64,000 nt of DNA from Maribacter vaceletii (GCF_003634105.1 NZ_RBIQ01000007.1:1674001-1738000); one strand, 5' to 3'; shown: positions 29,010 through 39,083, counted from the stretch's first letter. Made by a program: numbers and translations. The notes: generated by a model not told the origin, from the sequence alone.

Positions 29010-29319
29010 AATTAGTAATATAAAAATCTAAAATACGATATAAATGTGAAAACAAACTATTGTTTTATATAAGGGAATAAGGATATAATAATTGTTATTT
29101 GTAAAAGAGTATATTAAGAACCCGATAAATTAAAGCTAGTTTTAAATAATTAATATGTGATTTAATCATAATTTTTTTTAAAAAATGCGTAAAATAAGAA
29201 CCCATTTATAAGAATTATTAAAAAAAAACAGGATAATTTTATGATATAATTCCTCCCTAAAAATCGTTTGCTAAGAAATTAAAAAATAACTTTAAGTTCT
29301 CTTAAACTTCAATTGTAGT
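29010..29319. other. Divergent intergenic region
   Basis: About 310 very AT-rich bases between the divergent DUF255 and transglutaminase-like genes, which must hold both promoters. No clear TAnnTTTG box is visible for either gene, and no repeat, RNA or small gene is recognised. Confidence 0.4.
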
Positions 29320-32300
29320 ATGGCATTAAAAGTAGTAATTTCTCATAAGACTGTTTATAAATATGACCGGAATGTAAATTTATCTCCCCATATTTTTAGG
29401 TTAAGGCCTGCTCCACACAGTAGAACTCCAATAGAGGCGTATTCTTTAAAAATAAAGCCCGAAGACCACTTTTTTAATTGGCAGCAAGATCCTTTTGGTA
29501 ACTACCAAGCAAGAGTGATTTTTCCTGAAAAAACAAAAGAATTATCTATAGATGTTGAGATAATTGCGGATTTAAAAACCATTAATCCATTTGATTTTTT
29601 TGTAGAAGAAAGTGCAGAGGAATATCCTTTTAAATATGCAGAAGGAGTTAAAAAAGAATTAGCTCCATATTTAGAGATAGTAGATAGGGGAGCATTATTA
29701 GATGAATTCATCAAAACTATTGATTATACACCGAGAAAAACTATTTATTTTTTAATAGATCTAAATAGAAAAATATATGAATATTTAAAATACAATATAA
29801 GACTGCAGCCTGGAGTACAAACGTCAGAAGAAACCATAAAGAGTAAAACAGGATCTTGTAGAGATTATGCTTGGTTATTTGTACAAGTAATGAGGCACTT
29901 AGGCTTTGGAGCTCGTTTTGTTTCCGGGTATATTGTTCAATTAAAATCTGATGAGCCTTCCTTAGATGGGCCTTCTGGTCCAGCAGAAGATTTTACAGAT
30001 TTACATGCTTGGACAGAAATTTATTTACCAGGTGCAGGTTGGATTGGCTTTGATTCTACTTCTGGATTGTTAGCTAGTGAGGGGCATATTCCTTTGTCTT
30101 GCACTCCTCATTACGAAAGTGCGGCAGCTGTTACAGGAATGTCAGACCCATGTGAAACAGAATTTGAATTTAGTAACTCTGTAACTAGAATATTAGAATC
30201 TCCTAGAGTAACAAAACCTTATACTGAAGAACAATGGAAAGCTATTGAAAGGGTAGGAAAAAAGGTAGAGAGAGATTTGCAAAAGGGCGATGTTAGATTA
30301 ACTATGGGAGGAGAACCCACTTTTGTCTCTATAGACGATATGGAATCTGCAGAATGGAATACAGATGCTGATGGACCTAATAAGCAAAGATTAGCAAATG
30401 ATTTAACGAAAAGGTTATTAGAAAAAATAGGAAAAGGAGGAATGCTACACCATGCTCAGGGAAAATGGTATCCTGGAGAGCCTTTGCCACGATGGGAAAT
30501 TCAGATGTATTGGAGAAAAGATGGTAAAGTAATTTGGCACAATCAGCATTTATTATCCTGTTTTTCTCCAAACCCAATAGTGCCAGAAGGAAGTGATAGT
30601 CTGTTTTTAAAAACCTTAAGTACTTATTTAAATGTTTCAGATGAGCATATAATACCTGCCTATGAAGATGCTTTTTATATGTTGTGGGAACAAGGTAATT
30701 TGCCTACAGATATAGATATTACCAAAGAGGATAGCGAAGATTTAATTAGAAAACGGTTAGCAGAAATTCTAGAAAGAGGAACTAACAAAGCCGCTGGTTA
30801 TGTATTACCATTAAATAAATCTGGTGAGCAATGGTTTACTAGCGCTTGGTTATTTAGAAGAAATCATTTGTATTTAACACCTGGCACATCACCTTTAGGG
30901 TTAAGGCTTCCATTAAGTTCTTTAGAAACAAAACCAGAATACGGTGTTTTTCCAGTATATGAACCAGATTTATTCAAAAAAAGAAAACCTCTTCCAAGTT
31001 TTAAAAGGTTAGTTAATATTCGCCATAAAGATTTTTTAAGTAATGGATTAGATACTAATAAACCAAAGTATTTTGTCAGAACAGCTATAAGTGTAGAAAT
31101 TAGAGAAGGTAAATTGTATTTGTTTTTGCCACCTTTAGATTCTATAGATGCCTTTTTAGATTTAATTGCTTCCATTGAGGCTACTGCCAAGGAGCTAAAT
31201 ATCCCTGTGATTTTAGAAGGGTACAACCCGCCACATGATAATAGAGTAGAATCCATGAAAATTACTCCAGATCCTGGGGTGATTGAAGTAAATGTACACC
31301 CAATAGATAATTGGGATGCATTAGTAGAAAATACACTTACTATTTATGATGAAGCAAAAAAATCACGTTTAGGGACAGAAAAATTTATGCTAGATGGTAA
31401 GCACACTGGTACTGGTGGAGGTAACCATGTAACCCTAGGAGGAATTACTCCTGCAGACAGTCCTCTTTTGCGTAAACCTAGTTTATTAAGAAGCTTATTA
31501 ACTTTTTGGCAACACCATCCAGGTCTTTCGTATTTATTTTCTGGTGCTTTCGTAGGCGCAACTAGTCAAGCTCCTCGTATAGATGAAGCCCGAATGGAGA
31601 ATTTATACGAATTAGAAATTGCTTTTAGTCAAATACCAAAAGATGGCGAGGTTCCTTTTTGGTTAACAGATAGGTTGTTTAGGCATCTTTTAACAGACTT
31701 AACTGGAAATACTCACCGTGCTGAGTTTTGTATAGATAAATTATATTCTCCAGATTCTTCTTCAGGAAGATTGGGTATTTTAGAGCTAAGGGGTTTTGAT
31801 ATGCCTCCGCATCCAAAAATGAGTTTAGTACAAATGCTACTAGTACGAGCATTAGTAGCTTGGTTTTGGAAAAAACCATATGAGCATGAATTGGTAAGGT
31901 GGGGAACAGAGTTACATGATAAGTTTTTAATAGAGCATTATGTGCGTGAAGATATTAAGGATATTGTAAAACAATTAAATAGAGCAGGCTATAAGTTTCA
32001 AGAAGATTGGTTTGATCCTTTCTTTGAGTTTAGGTTTCCACTACATGGAACTGTAGAAATAAATAATATACATTTAGAATTAAGAGCAGCAATAGAACCT
32101 TGGAATGTATTAGGAGAAGAGATGAGTGTGGGCGGAACAGCTCGGTATGTAGATTCTTCTTTAGAAAGGCTACAGGTAAAGGTTTCTAATTTTACAAGTG
32201 AGCGTTATGTTTTAACTTGCAATGGGGTAAAGGTACAATTACAACCAACTTCTGTAAAAGGTGAATATGTGGCAGGTGTTAAATACAAAGCCTGGGATCC

Positions 32301-32655
32301 TTATTCTGCGTTGCACCCCACTATTGGTGTAGATACACCATTGGCGTTTGATATTGTAGATACTTGGAATAGAAAATCTATAGGAGGATGCAAATATTTT
32401 GTTTCCCACCCTGGTGGAAGGTCTTATGATACATTCCCTGTTAATAGTTTTGAAGCAGAATCTAGAAGAATAAACCGTTTTTGGGATATTGGAGAAACCC
32501 AGACTGAAGTAGATATAATTGAAGAAATAACCGCAAGTGATATTGCAGCCCCTTCAAGAACTGTTCAGGAGCAAGGAAGTCAAAGAAAGTTTAGATATAA
32601 AACCATTCCTGTAGATGCAGAATTTCCAAATACCTTAGATTTGCGTAAGAAATAA
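29320..32655 (+). CDS. Transglutaminase-like protein with DUF2126 domain
   Basis: A 1111-residue cytosolic protein. Residues about 1-290 are a bacterial transglutaminase N-terminal beta domain plus a papain-like transglutaminase core with catalytic triad C180 (GSCRDYAWL), H229 (DLHAWTEIY) and D245 (GFDSTSG). Residues about 300-1100 are DUF2126, a large domain found fused to this core, with MGGEPTFVS and KHTGTGGGNHVTLGG, which resembles a nucleotide-binding or glutamine-synthetase-like (amidoligase) site. The family occurs with circularly permuted ATP-grasp and alpha-E proteins and is thought to work in peptide ligation or cleavage, without a proven substrate. It heads a three-gene operon with 7 bp and 5 bp gaps. 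Confidence 0.88.
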   Translation: MALKVVISHKTVYKYDRNVNLSPHIFRLRPAPHSRTPIEAYSLKIKPEDHFFNWQQDPFGNYQARVIFPEKTKELSIDVEIIADLKTINPFDFFVEESAEEYPFKYAEGVKKELAPYLEIVDRGALLDEFIKTIDYTPRKTIYFLIDLNRKIYEYLKYNIRLQPGVQTSEETIKSKTGSCRDYAWLFVQVMRHLGFGARFVSGYIVQLKSDEPSLDGPSGPAEDFTDLHAWTEIYLPGAGWIGFDSTSGLLASEGHIPLSCTPHYESAAAVTGMSDPCETEFEFSNSVTRILESPRVTKPYTEEQWKAIERVGKKVERDLQKGDVRLTMGGEPTFVSIDDMESAEWNTDADGPNKQRLANDLTKRLLEKIGKGGMLHHAQGKWYPGEPLPRWEIQMYWRKDGKVIWHNQHLLSCFSPNPIVPEGSDSLFLKTLSTYLNVSDEHIIPAYEDAFYMLWEQGNLPTDIDITKEDSEDLIRKRLAEILERGTNKAAGYVLPLNKSGEQWFTSAWLFRRNHLYLTPGTSPLGLRLPLSSLETKPEYGVFPVYEPDLFKKRKPLPSFKRLVNIRHKDFLSNGLDTNKPKYFVRTAISVEIREGKLYLFLPPLDSIDAFLDLIASIEATAKELNIPVILEGYNPPHDNRVESMKITPDPGVIEVNVHPIDNWDALVENTLTIYDEAKKSRLGTEKFMLDGKHTGTGGGNHVTLGGITPADSPLLRKPSLLRSLLTFWQHHPGLSYLFSGAFVGATSQAPRIDEARMENLYELEIAFSQIPKDGEVPFWLTDRLFRHLLTDLTGNTHRAEFCIDKLYSPDSSSGRLGILELRGFDMPPHPKMSLVQMLLVRALVAWFWKKPYEHELVRWGTELHDKFLIEHYVREDIKDIVKQLNRAGYKFQEDWFDPFFEFRFPLHGTVEINNIHLELRAAIEPWNVLGEEMSVGGTARYVDSSLERLQVKVSNFTSERYVLTCNGVKVQLQPTSVKGEYVAGVKYKAWDPYSALHPTIGVDTPLAFDIVDTWNRKSIGGCKYFVSHPGGRSYDTFPVNSFEAESRRINRFWDIGETQTEVDIIEEITASDIAAPSRTVQEQGSQRKFRYKTIPVDAEFPNTLDLRKK

Positions 32656-32662
32656 AAATCTA

Positions 32663-35218
32663 ATGAAAATAGTGTCCCAATCATTAATTGAAAATTATTT
32701 TGATAATGTCTCGTATGATGAAATGTTTCAATCTGAAACTGAAATTAAGGAAACTTGGATAAAAATATATGATAATCTAAAATCATTAGGGCGTGAGGAA
32801 TTAATATCTCGCCAAAAAGAAATTGATTGGAATTTATCTGAAAACGGAATTACCTATAATATTTATAATGACCCTAATGGACTAAATCGTCCTTGGAATT
32901 TAAATATTGTACCATTTATCATGCATAAAAATGAATGGCAAGAAGTTGAAAGAGGATTAAAACAACGAGCCCATTTATTAGACCTTGTAGTAAAAGATAT
33001 TTACGGAAAAAGAGAATTGCTTAAAAAAGGAATTATACCGCATGAAGTAATTTTTGGACATAGAGGTTTTCTTAGGCAATGTGATGGAATAGAGCTAAAT
33101 ACAGAAAAATATTTATCTCTTTATGGAGCAGATTTATCTAGAGGCCCCGATGGAAGAATGTGGGTGGTTAATGATCGTACGCAAGCGCCTTCTGGAATGG
33201 GATATGCTTTAGAAAATAGAACCATTGCAAAACGGGTAATTCCAGATTTGTATAAAAATATTCATGTTGGAGTAGAGGATTGGTTTTTTGATGATTTTGA
33301 CCAATTATTAGTTAATGCAGCTCCTGAGAAAAAGCAAAACCCAACTATTGTAGTACTTACTCCAGGGCCACATAATGAAACTTATTTTGAACATGCCTAT
33401 TTAGCCTCGTATTATGGATATCCTTTAGTACGTGGAAGTGATTTAGTTGTACGTGAAGGAAAACTTTGGATGAAATCCTTGAAAGAGTTAAAACAAATAG
33501 ATGTTATATATAGAAGGGTAGATGATATTTTTGTAGACCCACTAGAGCTACGTGAAGATTCTTATTTAGGGGTAGCAGGTTTATTAAATGTCATTAGAAA
33601 TAAAAATGTAAGTGTTATTAATCCTATAGGTGTTGGTATTATTGAAAACTCAGGCTTAATCCCTTTTATGCCTGCAATTGCAAAGTATTTTTTAGATGAA
33701 AAATTAGTTTTACCTCAGATAGCAACGTGGTGGTGTGGTCAGGAAAAGGAGCTAGATGTAGTGTTATCTAATATTTCTAATCTAGTAATTAAACGTATTG
33801 ACCGTTCTAATAGAGAAAGTATTGTTTTTGCAGAATTTTTAGACAACAAAGAGCTGGAAGTATTAAAAAATAAAATAAAAAGTCAGCCACACCTTTATGT
33901 TGCTCAAGAAAAAATAAAATTTTCTACAGTACCTAATTTTTCAAAAGGAAAATTAGAGCCTAGAAATATGGTGTGCAGAGCATTTACAATAGCAAAAAAC
34001 GATACTTACAAGGTAATGACGGGAGGGCTAGTAAGAGTTTCTTCAACAACAGAAAATTTACGCGTAAGTAATCAAAGAGGAGGTACTAGTAAGGACTTTT
34101 GTATTATCGATGAAAATGCGAAGAAAGTAAAAAATGCATTTTACAATGTTAAAAACACTCCTGTTTTAACAGGTTTAAATGATTTACCAAGTCTTACTGC
34201 AGAAAACTTATATTGGGCAGGGCGTTACATAAATAGGGCTTTAGTTACTAGTAGGCATTTGCGAATGGTATTAAAGCAAATGATGAATATGGATGACAAT
34301 ATAAACCCTTATGATAATCCTAAGATTAGTGTTTTATTGCAGTCAGTTACACAATTAACAAATACATTTCCTGGTTTTGTTGGTAATAGTTCAGAAGGGC
34401 CAGTGAAGGATGTAAGAAAAGAACTCATAGCTGTAGTACTTGATAAAGAAAAAAGTGGAAGTTTGGCATATACGCTTTCTATGTTTAATAATTCTTATTA
34501 TACTATTAGAAACTTATGGTCTACAGATATGTGGCGCGTTTTTGATAGTATTCATAAGCTTTGGAGTACTATTCAAAATGAAGATTTTGAAATAATTACA
34601 TACAAAAGGCTTATTAAAACATTAGATCAACTAATAACTCGTTTAATTGCTTTTATGGGGTTAATAGAAGAAAGTATATTGGTGGATCAGGGGCTATTGC
34701 TTTATTTTATTGGGTTAAATTTAGAAGGAGCCATGTTACATGTTACTAATTGTCAAAGTATGTTAACCGTAACTTCTGATGATTATATTCAATATGAAAT
34801 TTTAGAAGCCATATTGCAGAGCCATGAAAGTTTAAATATTTATCGTTACAGCTATCGCTCACATATTACTATAGAAAGCGTATTATCTTTAATCTTATTA
34901 GATTCAAAATATGCAAGATCAATAACTTATCTAGTGGGCAGGACTAAAAAAGATGTGCAACGTTTGCCAAATTCTAATATAGAACAAGTATTACAAGGAT
35001 ATGAAAAATCTATATTTGAAGCCTACACTAAATTAAATTCTTCTACAGCAAGTAATTTAGCATTAGTTTCGTATGAGAATAATTTTGTTAGAGAAAATTT
35101 AAAACAATTGTTATCTGAATTAAGTGAGTTGTTTTATGATACTTCTAAAGGTATCAGTGACACCTATTTTAATCACATTAAAAATCAAAGCCAACTTACT
35201 TCACAAAACTTTAGCTAG
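32663..35218 (+). CDS. Fused circularly permuted ATP-grasp and alpha-E protein
   Basis: An 851-residue fusion. Residues about 1-480 are a circularly permuted ATP-grasp type 2 domain (DUF404/DUF407), and about 500-840 are a helical alpha-E domain (DUF403) opening with NLYWAGRYINRALVTSRHLR. In the split paralogue at 37251-38717 the corresponding loop reads KPVDEAGGYG, whereas here residues 375-386 read VIKRIDRSNRES, so the glycine-rich phosphate-binding loop is lost. Either nucleotide is bound differently or this copy is not a working ligase. ATP-grasp enzymes normally join an amine to a carboxylate through an acyl-phosphate. It lies between two transglutaminase-like genes. Confidence 0.87.
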   Translation: MKIVSQSLIENYFDNVSYDEMFQSETEIKETWIKIYDNLKSLGREELISRQKEIDWNLSENGITYNIYNDPNGLNRPWNLNIVPFIMHKNEWQEVERGLKQRAHLLDLVVKDIYGKRELLKKGIIPHEVIFGHRGFLRQCDGIELNTEKYLSLYGADLSRGPDGRMWVVNDRTQAPSGMGYALENRTIAKRVIPDLYKNIHVGVEDWFFDDFDQLLVNAAPEKKQNPTIVVLTPGPHNETYFEHAYLASYYGYPLVRGSDLVVREGKLWMKSLKELKQIDVIYRRVDDIFVDPLELREDSYLGVAGLLNVIRNKNVSVINPIGVGIIENSGLIPFMPAIAKYFLDEKLVLPQIATWWCGQEKELDVVLSNISNLVIKRIDRSNRESIVFAEFLDNKELEVLKNKIKSQPHLYVAQEKIKFSTVPNFSKGKLEPRNMVCRAFTIAKNDTYKVMTGGLVRVSSTTENLRVSNQRGGTSKDFCIIDENAKKVKNAFYNVKNTPVLTGLNDLPSLTAENLYWAGRYINRALVTSRHLRMVLKQMMNMDDNINPYDNPKISVLLQSVTQLTNTFPGFVGNSSEGPVKDVRKELIAVVLDKEKSGSLAYTLSMFNNSYYTIRNLWSTDMWRVFDSIHKLWSTIQNEDFEIITYKRLIKTLDQLITRLIAFMGLIEESILVDQGLLLYFIGLNLEGAMLHVTNCQSMLTVTSDDYIQYEILEAILQSHESLNIYRYSYRSHITIESVLSLILLDSKYARSITYLVGRTKKDVQRLPNSNIEQVLQGYEKSIFEAYTKLNSSTASNLALVSYENNFVRENLKQLLSELSELFYDTSKGISDTYFNHIKNQSQLTSQNFS

Positions 35219-35223
35219 TACAA

Positions 35224-36150
35224 ATGAATTTTTTAATAACACATATTACAGAGTATAGCTATAATGAAGAGGTAGTTTTTTGTCATAATATAGCAACGAT
35301 AAAACCCAGAGTTTCTGTTGGTCAAAAACTTTTGGATTACAATATAGATATTAGTCCTAACCCTAGCGAATTTTCTGAAAGAATAGATTTTTTCGGAAAT
35401 AATATAACTCGTTTTTCTATCCAAGAAGAACATAAAAAACTTTCCGTAACTTCCAAATGTAAAATAGCTAGAGATTATACATCTATTAAAGAAAGTTTCA
35501 ATTCTGATGATTGCGTAAAAGTTACTTTAGAAGATGCTTTATTGAGTTTAAAAACTAACAATCCTAATAATTTTGAGGCAAAACAGTTTATTTTAGATTC
35601 TATTTTAATACGTAATAGCAAAGCAAACATTAAAGAATATGCGTTGGTTTCTTTTAAACCAAATCGTTCTGTTTTTGAAGCTACTAATGAGTTAATGCAA
35701 CGTATTTTTACCGATTTTGATTTTGTTTCTGGATTTACCAATGTATCTACTCCTCTAGATGTGGTAATGGATGAAAAAAAGGGAGTGTGTCAAGATTTTG
35801 CGCAAATTGCTATAGCCTGTATACGTAGTGTGGGGTTGCCGGCAAGGTATATTAGCGGGTATATTGAAACTTTACCACCCCCAGGAAAACCTAAATTAGT
35901 TGGTGTTGATGCTTCGCACGCTTGGTTTGCAGTATTTATCCCAGGTTTTGGTTGGGTAGATTTTGACCCTACCAATAATAAAATCCCAGAAAACCAACAT
36001 ATAGTTGTTGGCTGGGGGCGCGATTATTATGATGTTCCTCCTTTAAAAGGGGTAATTTATAGTTCTGGAAGTAGTAAGCTTAAAGTTTCTGTTGATATTA
36101 GGCAGTATCATGAACCTACTATAGCAATGAATCAATCCCAATCACAATAG
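35224..36150 (+). CDS. Transglutaminase-like family protein
   Basis: A 308-residue protein with the bacterial transglutaminase N-terminal beta domain (residues about 1-90) and a transglutaminase-like cysteine protease core. The triad is C189 (GVCQDFAQIA), H232 (DASHAWFAVF) and D248 (VDFDPTNN). No signal peptide is seen. In its family these proteins sit next to ATP-grasp and alpha-E genes and could cut or transfer at amide bonds. The C-terminus ends in a short Gln/Ser tail (NQSQSQ). It is the last gene of the plus-strand operon and its stop lies 23 bp from the end of the opposed Gln-rich reading frame. Confidence 0.88.
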   Translation: MNFLITHITEYSYNEEVVFCHNIATIKPRVSVGQKLLDYNIDISPNPSEFSERIDFFGNNITRFSIQEEHKKLSVTSKCKIARDYTSIKESFNSDDCVKVTLEDALLSLKTNNPNNFEAKQFILDSILIRNSKANIKEYALVSFKPNRSVFEATNELMQRIFTDFDFVSGFTNVSTPLDVVMDEKKGVCQDFAQIAIACIRSVGLPARYISGYIETLPPPGKPKLVGVDASHAWFAVFIPGFGWVDFDPTNNKIPENQHIVVGWGRDYYDVPPLKGVIYSSGSSKLKVSVDIRQYHEPTIAMNQSQSQ

Positions 36151-36173
36151 AACATAATTTAATTAAGTTGTTA

Positions 36174-36260
36174 TTATTGTTGCAATTGTTGTTGTTGCTG
36201 GTTAATTAAATTTTGTTCTTCATCCGTAACTTTTTGTATTTGCTGTATAGCTTCTTGCAT
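36174..36260 (-). CDS. Small glutamine-rich peptide, candidate substrate
   Basis: A 28-codon reading frame starting with ATG at 36260 and ending in two stop codons. It begins MQEAIQQIQK and ends with five Gln, Leu and two Gln; 12 of 28 residues are Gln (positions 2, 6, 7, 9, 16, 21-25, 27, 28). It starts 33 bp after the stop of the alpha-E gene on the same strand, with an A-rich stretch before the ATG as is usual for flavobacterial starts. No function is known to me. Because its operon encodes ATP-grasp and alpha-E proteins, and transglutaminase-like enzymes are encoded opposite, it might be their peptide substrate; this is inference. It may also be a low-complexity accident. Confidence 0.5.
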   Translation of the reverse strand: MQEAIQQIQKVTDEEQNLINQQQQQLQQ

Positions 36261-36293
36261 ATTTTTTTAAGTATGTTTTAGCACTTAAAGTAA

Positions 36294-37244
36294 TTAAATG
36301 TAGAAAAATTCTTTTTCCATTTTTTTACTAATCGTAACTAAATCTGTAAGTATTTTTTCAATAAAAATTTTAAAATCTATTTCAATTTCTTCAATGTATT
36401 TGTATTTATAATCGTTATATATTTTATTTACTAAAAAAATTGTTGAGTCTTTAGCTGGCTTTCTATCATTTGATAATACCTGAATATGATCCACTATTTT
36501 TGCCAAACTATTAATTACGGACTTTGGGCATTTAGGATTTAGAATTAAAAAATCTAATGTATTTATACTTTTTGGCGCATCTTTATCATAGCGCTTCATC
36601 ATATCATAAGATTCTATACACCTTAATAGCGTACACCATTCCAAGCTAGAAGAAGGTAAAGTGCTTTTTTCTTTTTTAGCTTCTATAAGTTGAATGTCGT
36701 TGTATTTTGAGTTTATTATTCTAATAACTTGCGTAGCTCTATCCATACTAATTCCCAGACGGATAATAGAATAAGCATCATCATAGAGTAAAGTACTTGT
36801 AATTTTAGCTTTTAAAACGGCGGTAAATTCCATTACATGTGTTGTAAATTCATAAAGGCCTTTTGCTACAAAAAAATCTGCAGAGTAATTTAGTACATAA
36901 TGATAAAATTTGTTAATGGCTTCGTATAATTCGGTAGAAATTAAATCTCTAGCACTATTAGCATTTTCACGAGCTAATTTTACACAGTTAATAATTGAGT
37001 ATGGTTTATCTGCATTTAAACCTATATTAAATAATACATCTGACTCTTTTAGGTCAGATTCATCATTATGTGGATCGCCAACCATAAAAAGCATTGATTT
37101 TAATACAAATTGACGAGATTGAGACAACTCGTTTGGAGCATCTAAAGATGAAAAGTAATTAACGCATAAATACCTAGCTACATGCTCAGAGCGTTCAATA
37201 TACCTTCCCATCCAAAATAAATTATTTGCTACTCTTGCTAACAT
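36294..37244 (-). CDS. Alpha-E domain protein (DUF403)
   Basis: A 316-residue all-helical protein starting with MLARVANNLFWMGRYIERSEHVARYL, quoted here only as LFWMGRYIERSEH-ARYL in the family signature near residues 8-26. The alpha-E domain contains several conserved Glu and Arg and always travels with circularly permuted ATP-grasp proteins; its chemistry is unknown. It lies 6 bp downstream of the ATP-grasp gene, so the pair is co-transcribed. The fused plus-strand protein carries a second version of the same domain. Confidence 0.88.
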   Translation of the reverse strand: MLARVANNLFWMGRYIERSEHVARYLCVNYFSSLDAPNELSQSRQFVLKSMLFMVGDPHNDESDLKESDVLFNIGLNADKPYSIINCVKLARENANSARDLISTELYEAINKFYHYVLNYSADFFVAKGLYEFTTHVMEFTAVLKAKITSTLLYDDAYSIIRLGISMDRATQVIRIINSKYNDIQLIEAKKEKSTLPSSSLEWCTLLRCIESYDMMKRYDKDAPKSINTLDFLILNPKCPKSVINSLAKIVDHIQVLSNDRKPAKDSTIFLVNKIYNDYKYKYIEEIEIDFKIFIEKILTDLVTISKKMEKEFFYI

Positions 37245-37250
37245 ATTTTT

Positions 37251-38717
37251 TTAGTTTTTTAATACCCAAGTATCTTTTGATCCACCACCTTGAGAGGAGT
37301 TAACAATTAAATTTCCTTTTTTTAGCGCCACTCTTGTTAAACCACTTTTAAGTACATAATTTTTATCCTTACCTAATAATGTAAATGTTCGTAAATCTAC
37401 ATGTCTAGGCTCAAAAGATTTTTTATCCTCTATGTAGGTTGAGTGAACCGATAGTGACATTATAGGTTGCGCTATATATTTTCTAGGGCTTTTACGTATT
37501 GTTTCTTTAACTTCCTCTATTTCTTTTTTAGATAACTTACTACCAATAGAAATTCCATATCCTCCCGCTTCATCAACAGGTTTTACAACTAGTTTTGGAA
37601 TGTTTTTTAAAACATATTTTAAATCTTCAGGTATACTACAATGGTAGGTATGTACATTATTTAGAATTGGTTTTTCATCTAAATAATATTTAATAATTTT
37701 TGGCATATAGGCATAAATAGCTTTATCATCAGCAACACCTGTTCCTGGGGCATTAACTAGGCACACATTACCTTCTTTATATGCAGAGAATAGTCCTGGA
37801 ACTCCTAAAACAGATTCTGGATTAAAAGTTTCAGGGTCAATAAAAGCATCATCTATTCTCTTGTAAATTACATCAACCTTTTTTGGCCCGTTAATAGTTT
37901 TCATATAAACGAATGAATTTTTCACAAAAAGGTCTCTTCCTTCTACTAACTCTACACCCATGCCTTTAGCTAAATAAGAATGCTCATAATATGCAGAATT
38001 AAAAATACCTGGAGTAAGTACTACACATGTTGGTTTGTCTACTCCGTTAGGTTTTACGGTTTCCATTATCTCAAGAAGGTTTTGAGAATAATCTGTTACC
38101 GTATGTATTTTATACTTATCAAAGACACCAAATAAAGCTCTTTTAAGTGCAGTTCTATTGCATATAACGTAGCTAACCCCGGAAGGAGTTCTAATATTAT
38201 CTTCTAATACATAGTATTTTCCATCAGAATGTTTTATTAAATCTGTTCCTGATATATGATTGTAAACTCCACCTGGAGGATCAAACCCCTTCATTTGTTT
38301 TAAATAATTTTCAGAGGACTCTATTAGCTCTTTAGGAATAATGCCATCCTTTATTATATTTTGGTCATGATATAGGTCTCTTAAAAATAAATTTAAAGCT
38401 TTACTTCTTTGTAAAACCCCACTTTCAATATGATCCCATTCTTTTTTGTCTATTATTCGTGGAAACAAATCAAAAGGAAAAATTTTCTCTTTAGTTTCAT
38501 TATTTCCGTATACCTGAAAAGTTATGCCTTGATTAAAAAAAGATGTTTTGGCATATTCGTTTAATGCTTCAAAATCAGAAATAGAATGTTTGTTGTATAT
38601 GTCAAATAATGTTTGATATATTTCTTTAACATTTTTATTTTTATCAAAAACTTCATCTAATAATTTATCATCAAAAGTATACGAAGAAAATATAGGTAAA
38701 TTCTTTTCCATAATCAT
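37251..38717 (-). CDS. Circularly permuted ATP-grasp type 2 protein (DUF404/DUF407)
   Basis: A 488-residue cytosolic ATP-grasp protein with the permuted order of this family. Ligase features look intact: KPVDEAGGYG (K379 to G388) forms the nucleotide-binding Lys and glycine-rich loop, FEPRHVDLRTF and NSSQGGGSKDTWVL near the end supply the expected metal and phosphate contacts. It probably ligates a carboxylate to an amine using ATP; substrate unknown. It is first in a minus-strand operon with the alpha-E gene and the Gln-rich frame. An ATG two codons downstream (MEKNL) could also be the start. Confidence 0.9.
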   Translation of the reverse strand: MIMEKNLPIFSSYTFDDKLLDEVFDKNKNVKEIYQTLFDIYNKHSISDFEALNEYAKTSFFNQGITFQVYGNNETKEKIFPFDLFPRIIDKKEWDHIESGVLQRSKALNLFLRDLYHDQNIIKDGIIPKELIESSENYLKQMKGFDPPGGVYNHISGTDLIKHSDGKYYVLEDNIRTPSGVSYVICNRTALKRALFGVFDKYKIHTVTDYSQNLLEIMETVKPNGVDKPTCVVLTPGIFNSAYYEHSYLAKGMGVELVEGRDLFVKNSFVYMKTINGPKKVDVIYKRIDDAFIDPETFNPESVLGVPGLFSAYKEGNVCLVNAPGTGVADDKAIYAYMPKIIKYYLDEKPILNNVHTYHCSIPEDLKYVLKNIPKLVVKPVDEAGGYGISIGSKLSKKEIEEVKETIRKSPRKYIAQPIMSLSVHSTYIEDKKSFEPRHVDLRTFTLLGKDKNYVLKSGLTRVALKKGNLIVNSSQGGGSKDTWVLKN

Positions 38718-39083
38718 TGTTCTTTGATGCTTATGAAGTTATAAAACAAACAGATAAATGTTTGTGTTTATTCAATAATAAAAAAGCTTAATTATAAGAA
38801 TAGAATAATACTTGTTGTAATTTTTTGCTCTTTCCTAATATAATGTCGTGTTAAAATGTTGATTTTTTTTTAGAAACAATGTAATCACTTTGTTTTCAGA
38901 AGTTTACGTGTATTTTTTTGTAATTTCTAAGGTGTCGTCAAAAATAGGTAGGCAGTAATATTTTTTAGAAATTTAATTATAGTTTTTAAAAGTTATTTAA
39001 ATAAACTTAAAATTAAGGAATAATGCTATAGATTAATATATTAAGTAACTACTTTAAGATAGGTAGGTAAGATAATAAATTAA
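38718..39083. other. Intergenic region upstream of the ATP-grasp gene
   Basis: About 365 AT-rich bases between the minus-strand ATP-grasp start and the tRNA terminator. It must contain the ATP-grasp promoter, but no strong -7/-33 pair is recognised. No gene, repeat or RNA is seen. Confidence 0.35.

Noticed and set aside
36174-36200. The CAA/TTG trinucleotide run as a plain microsatellite or CRISPR-like repeat
   Set aside because: The run is short and lies inside a complete in-frame ORF with start and stops; there are no spacers or repeated units as in CRISPR.
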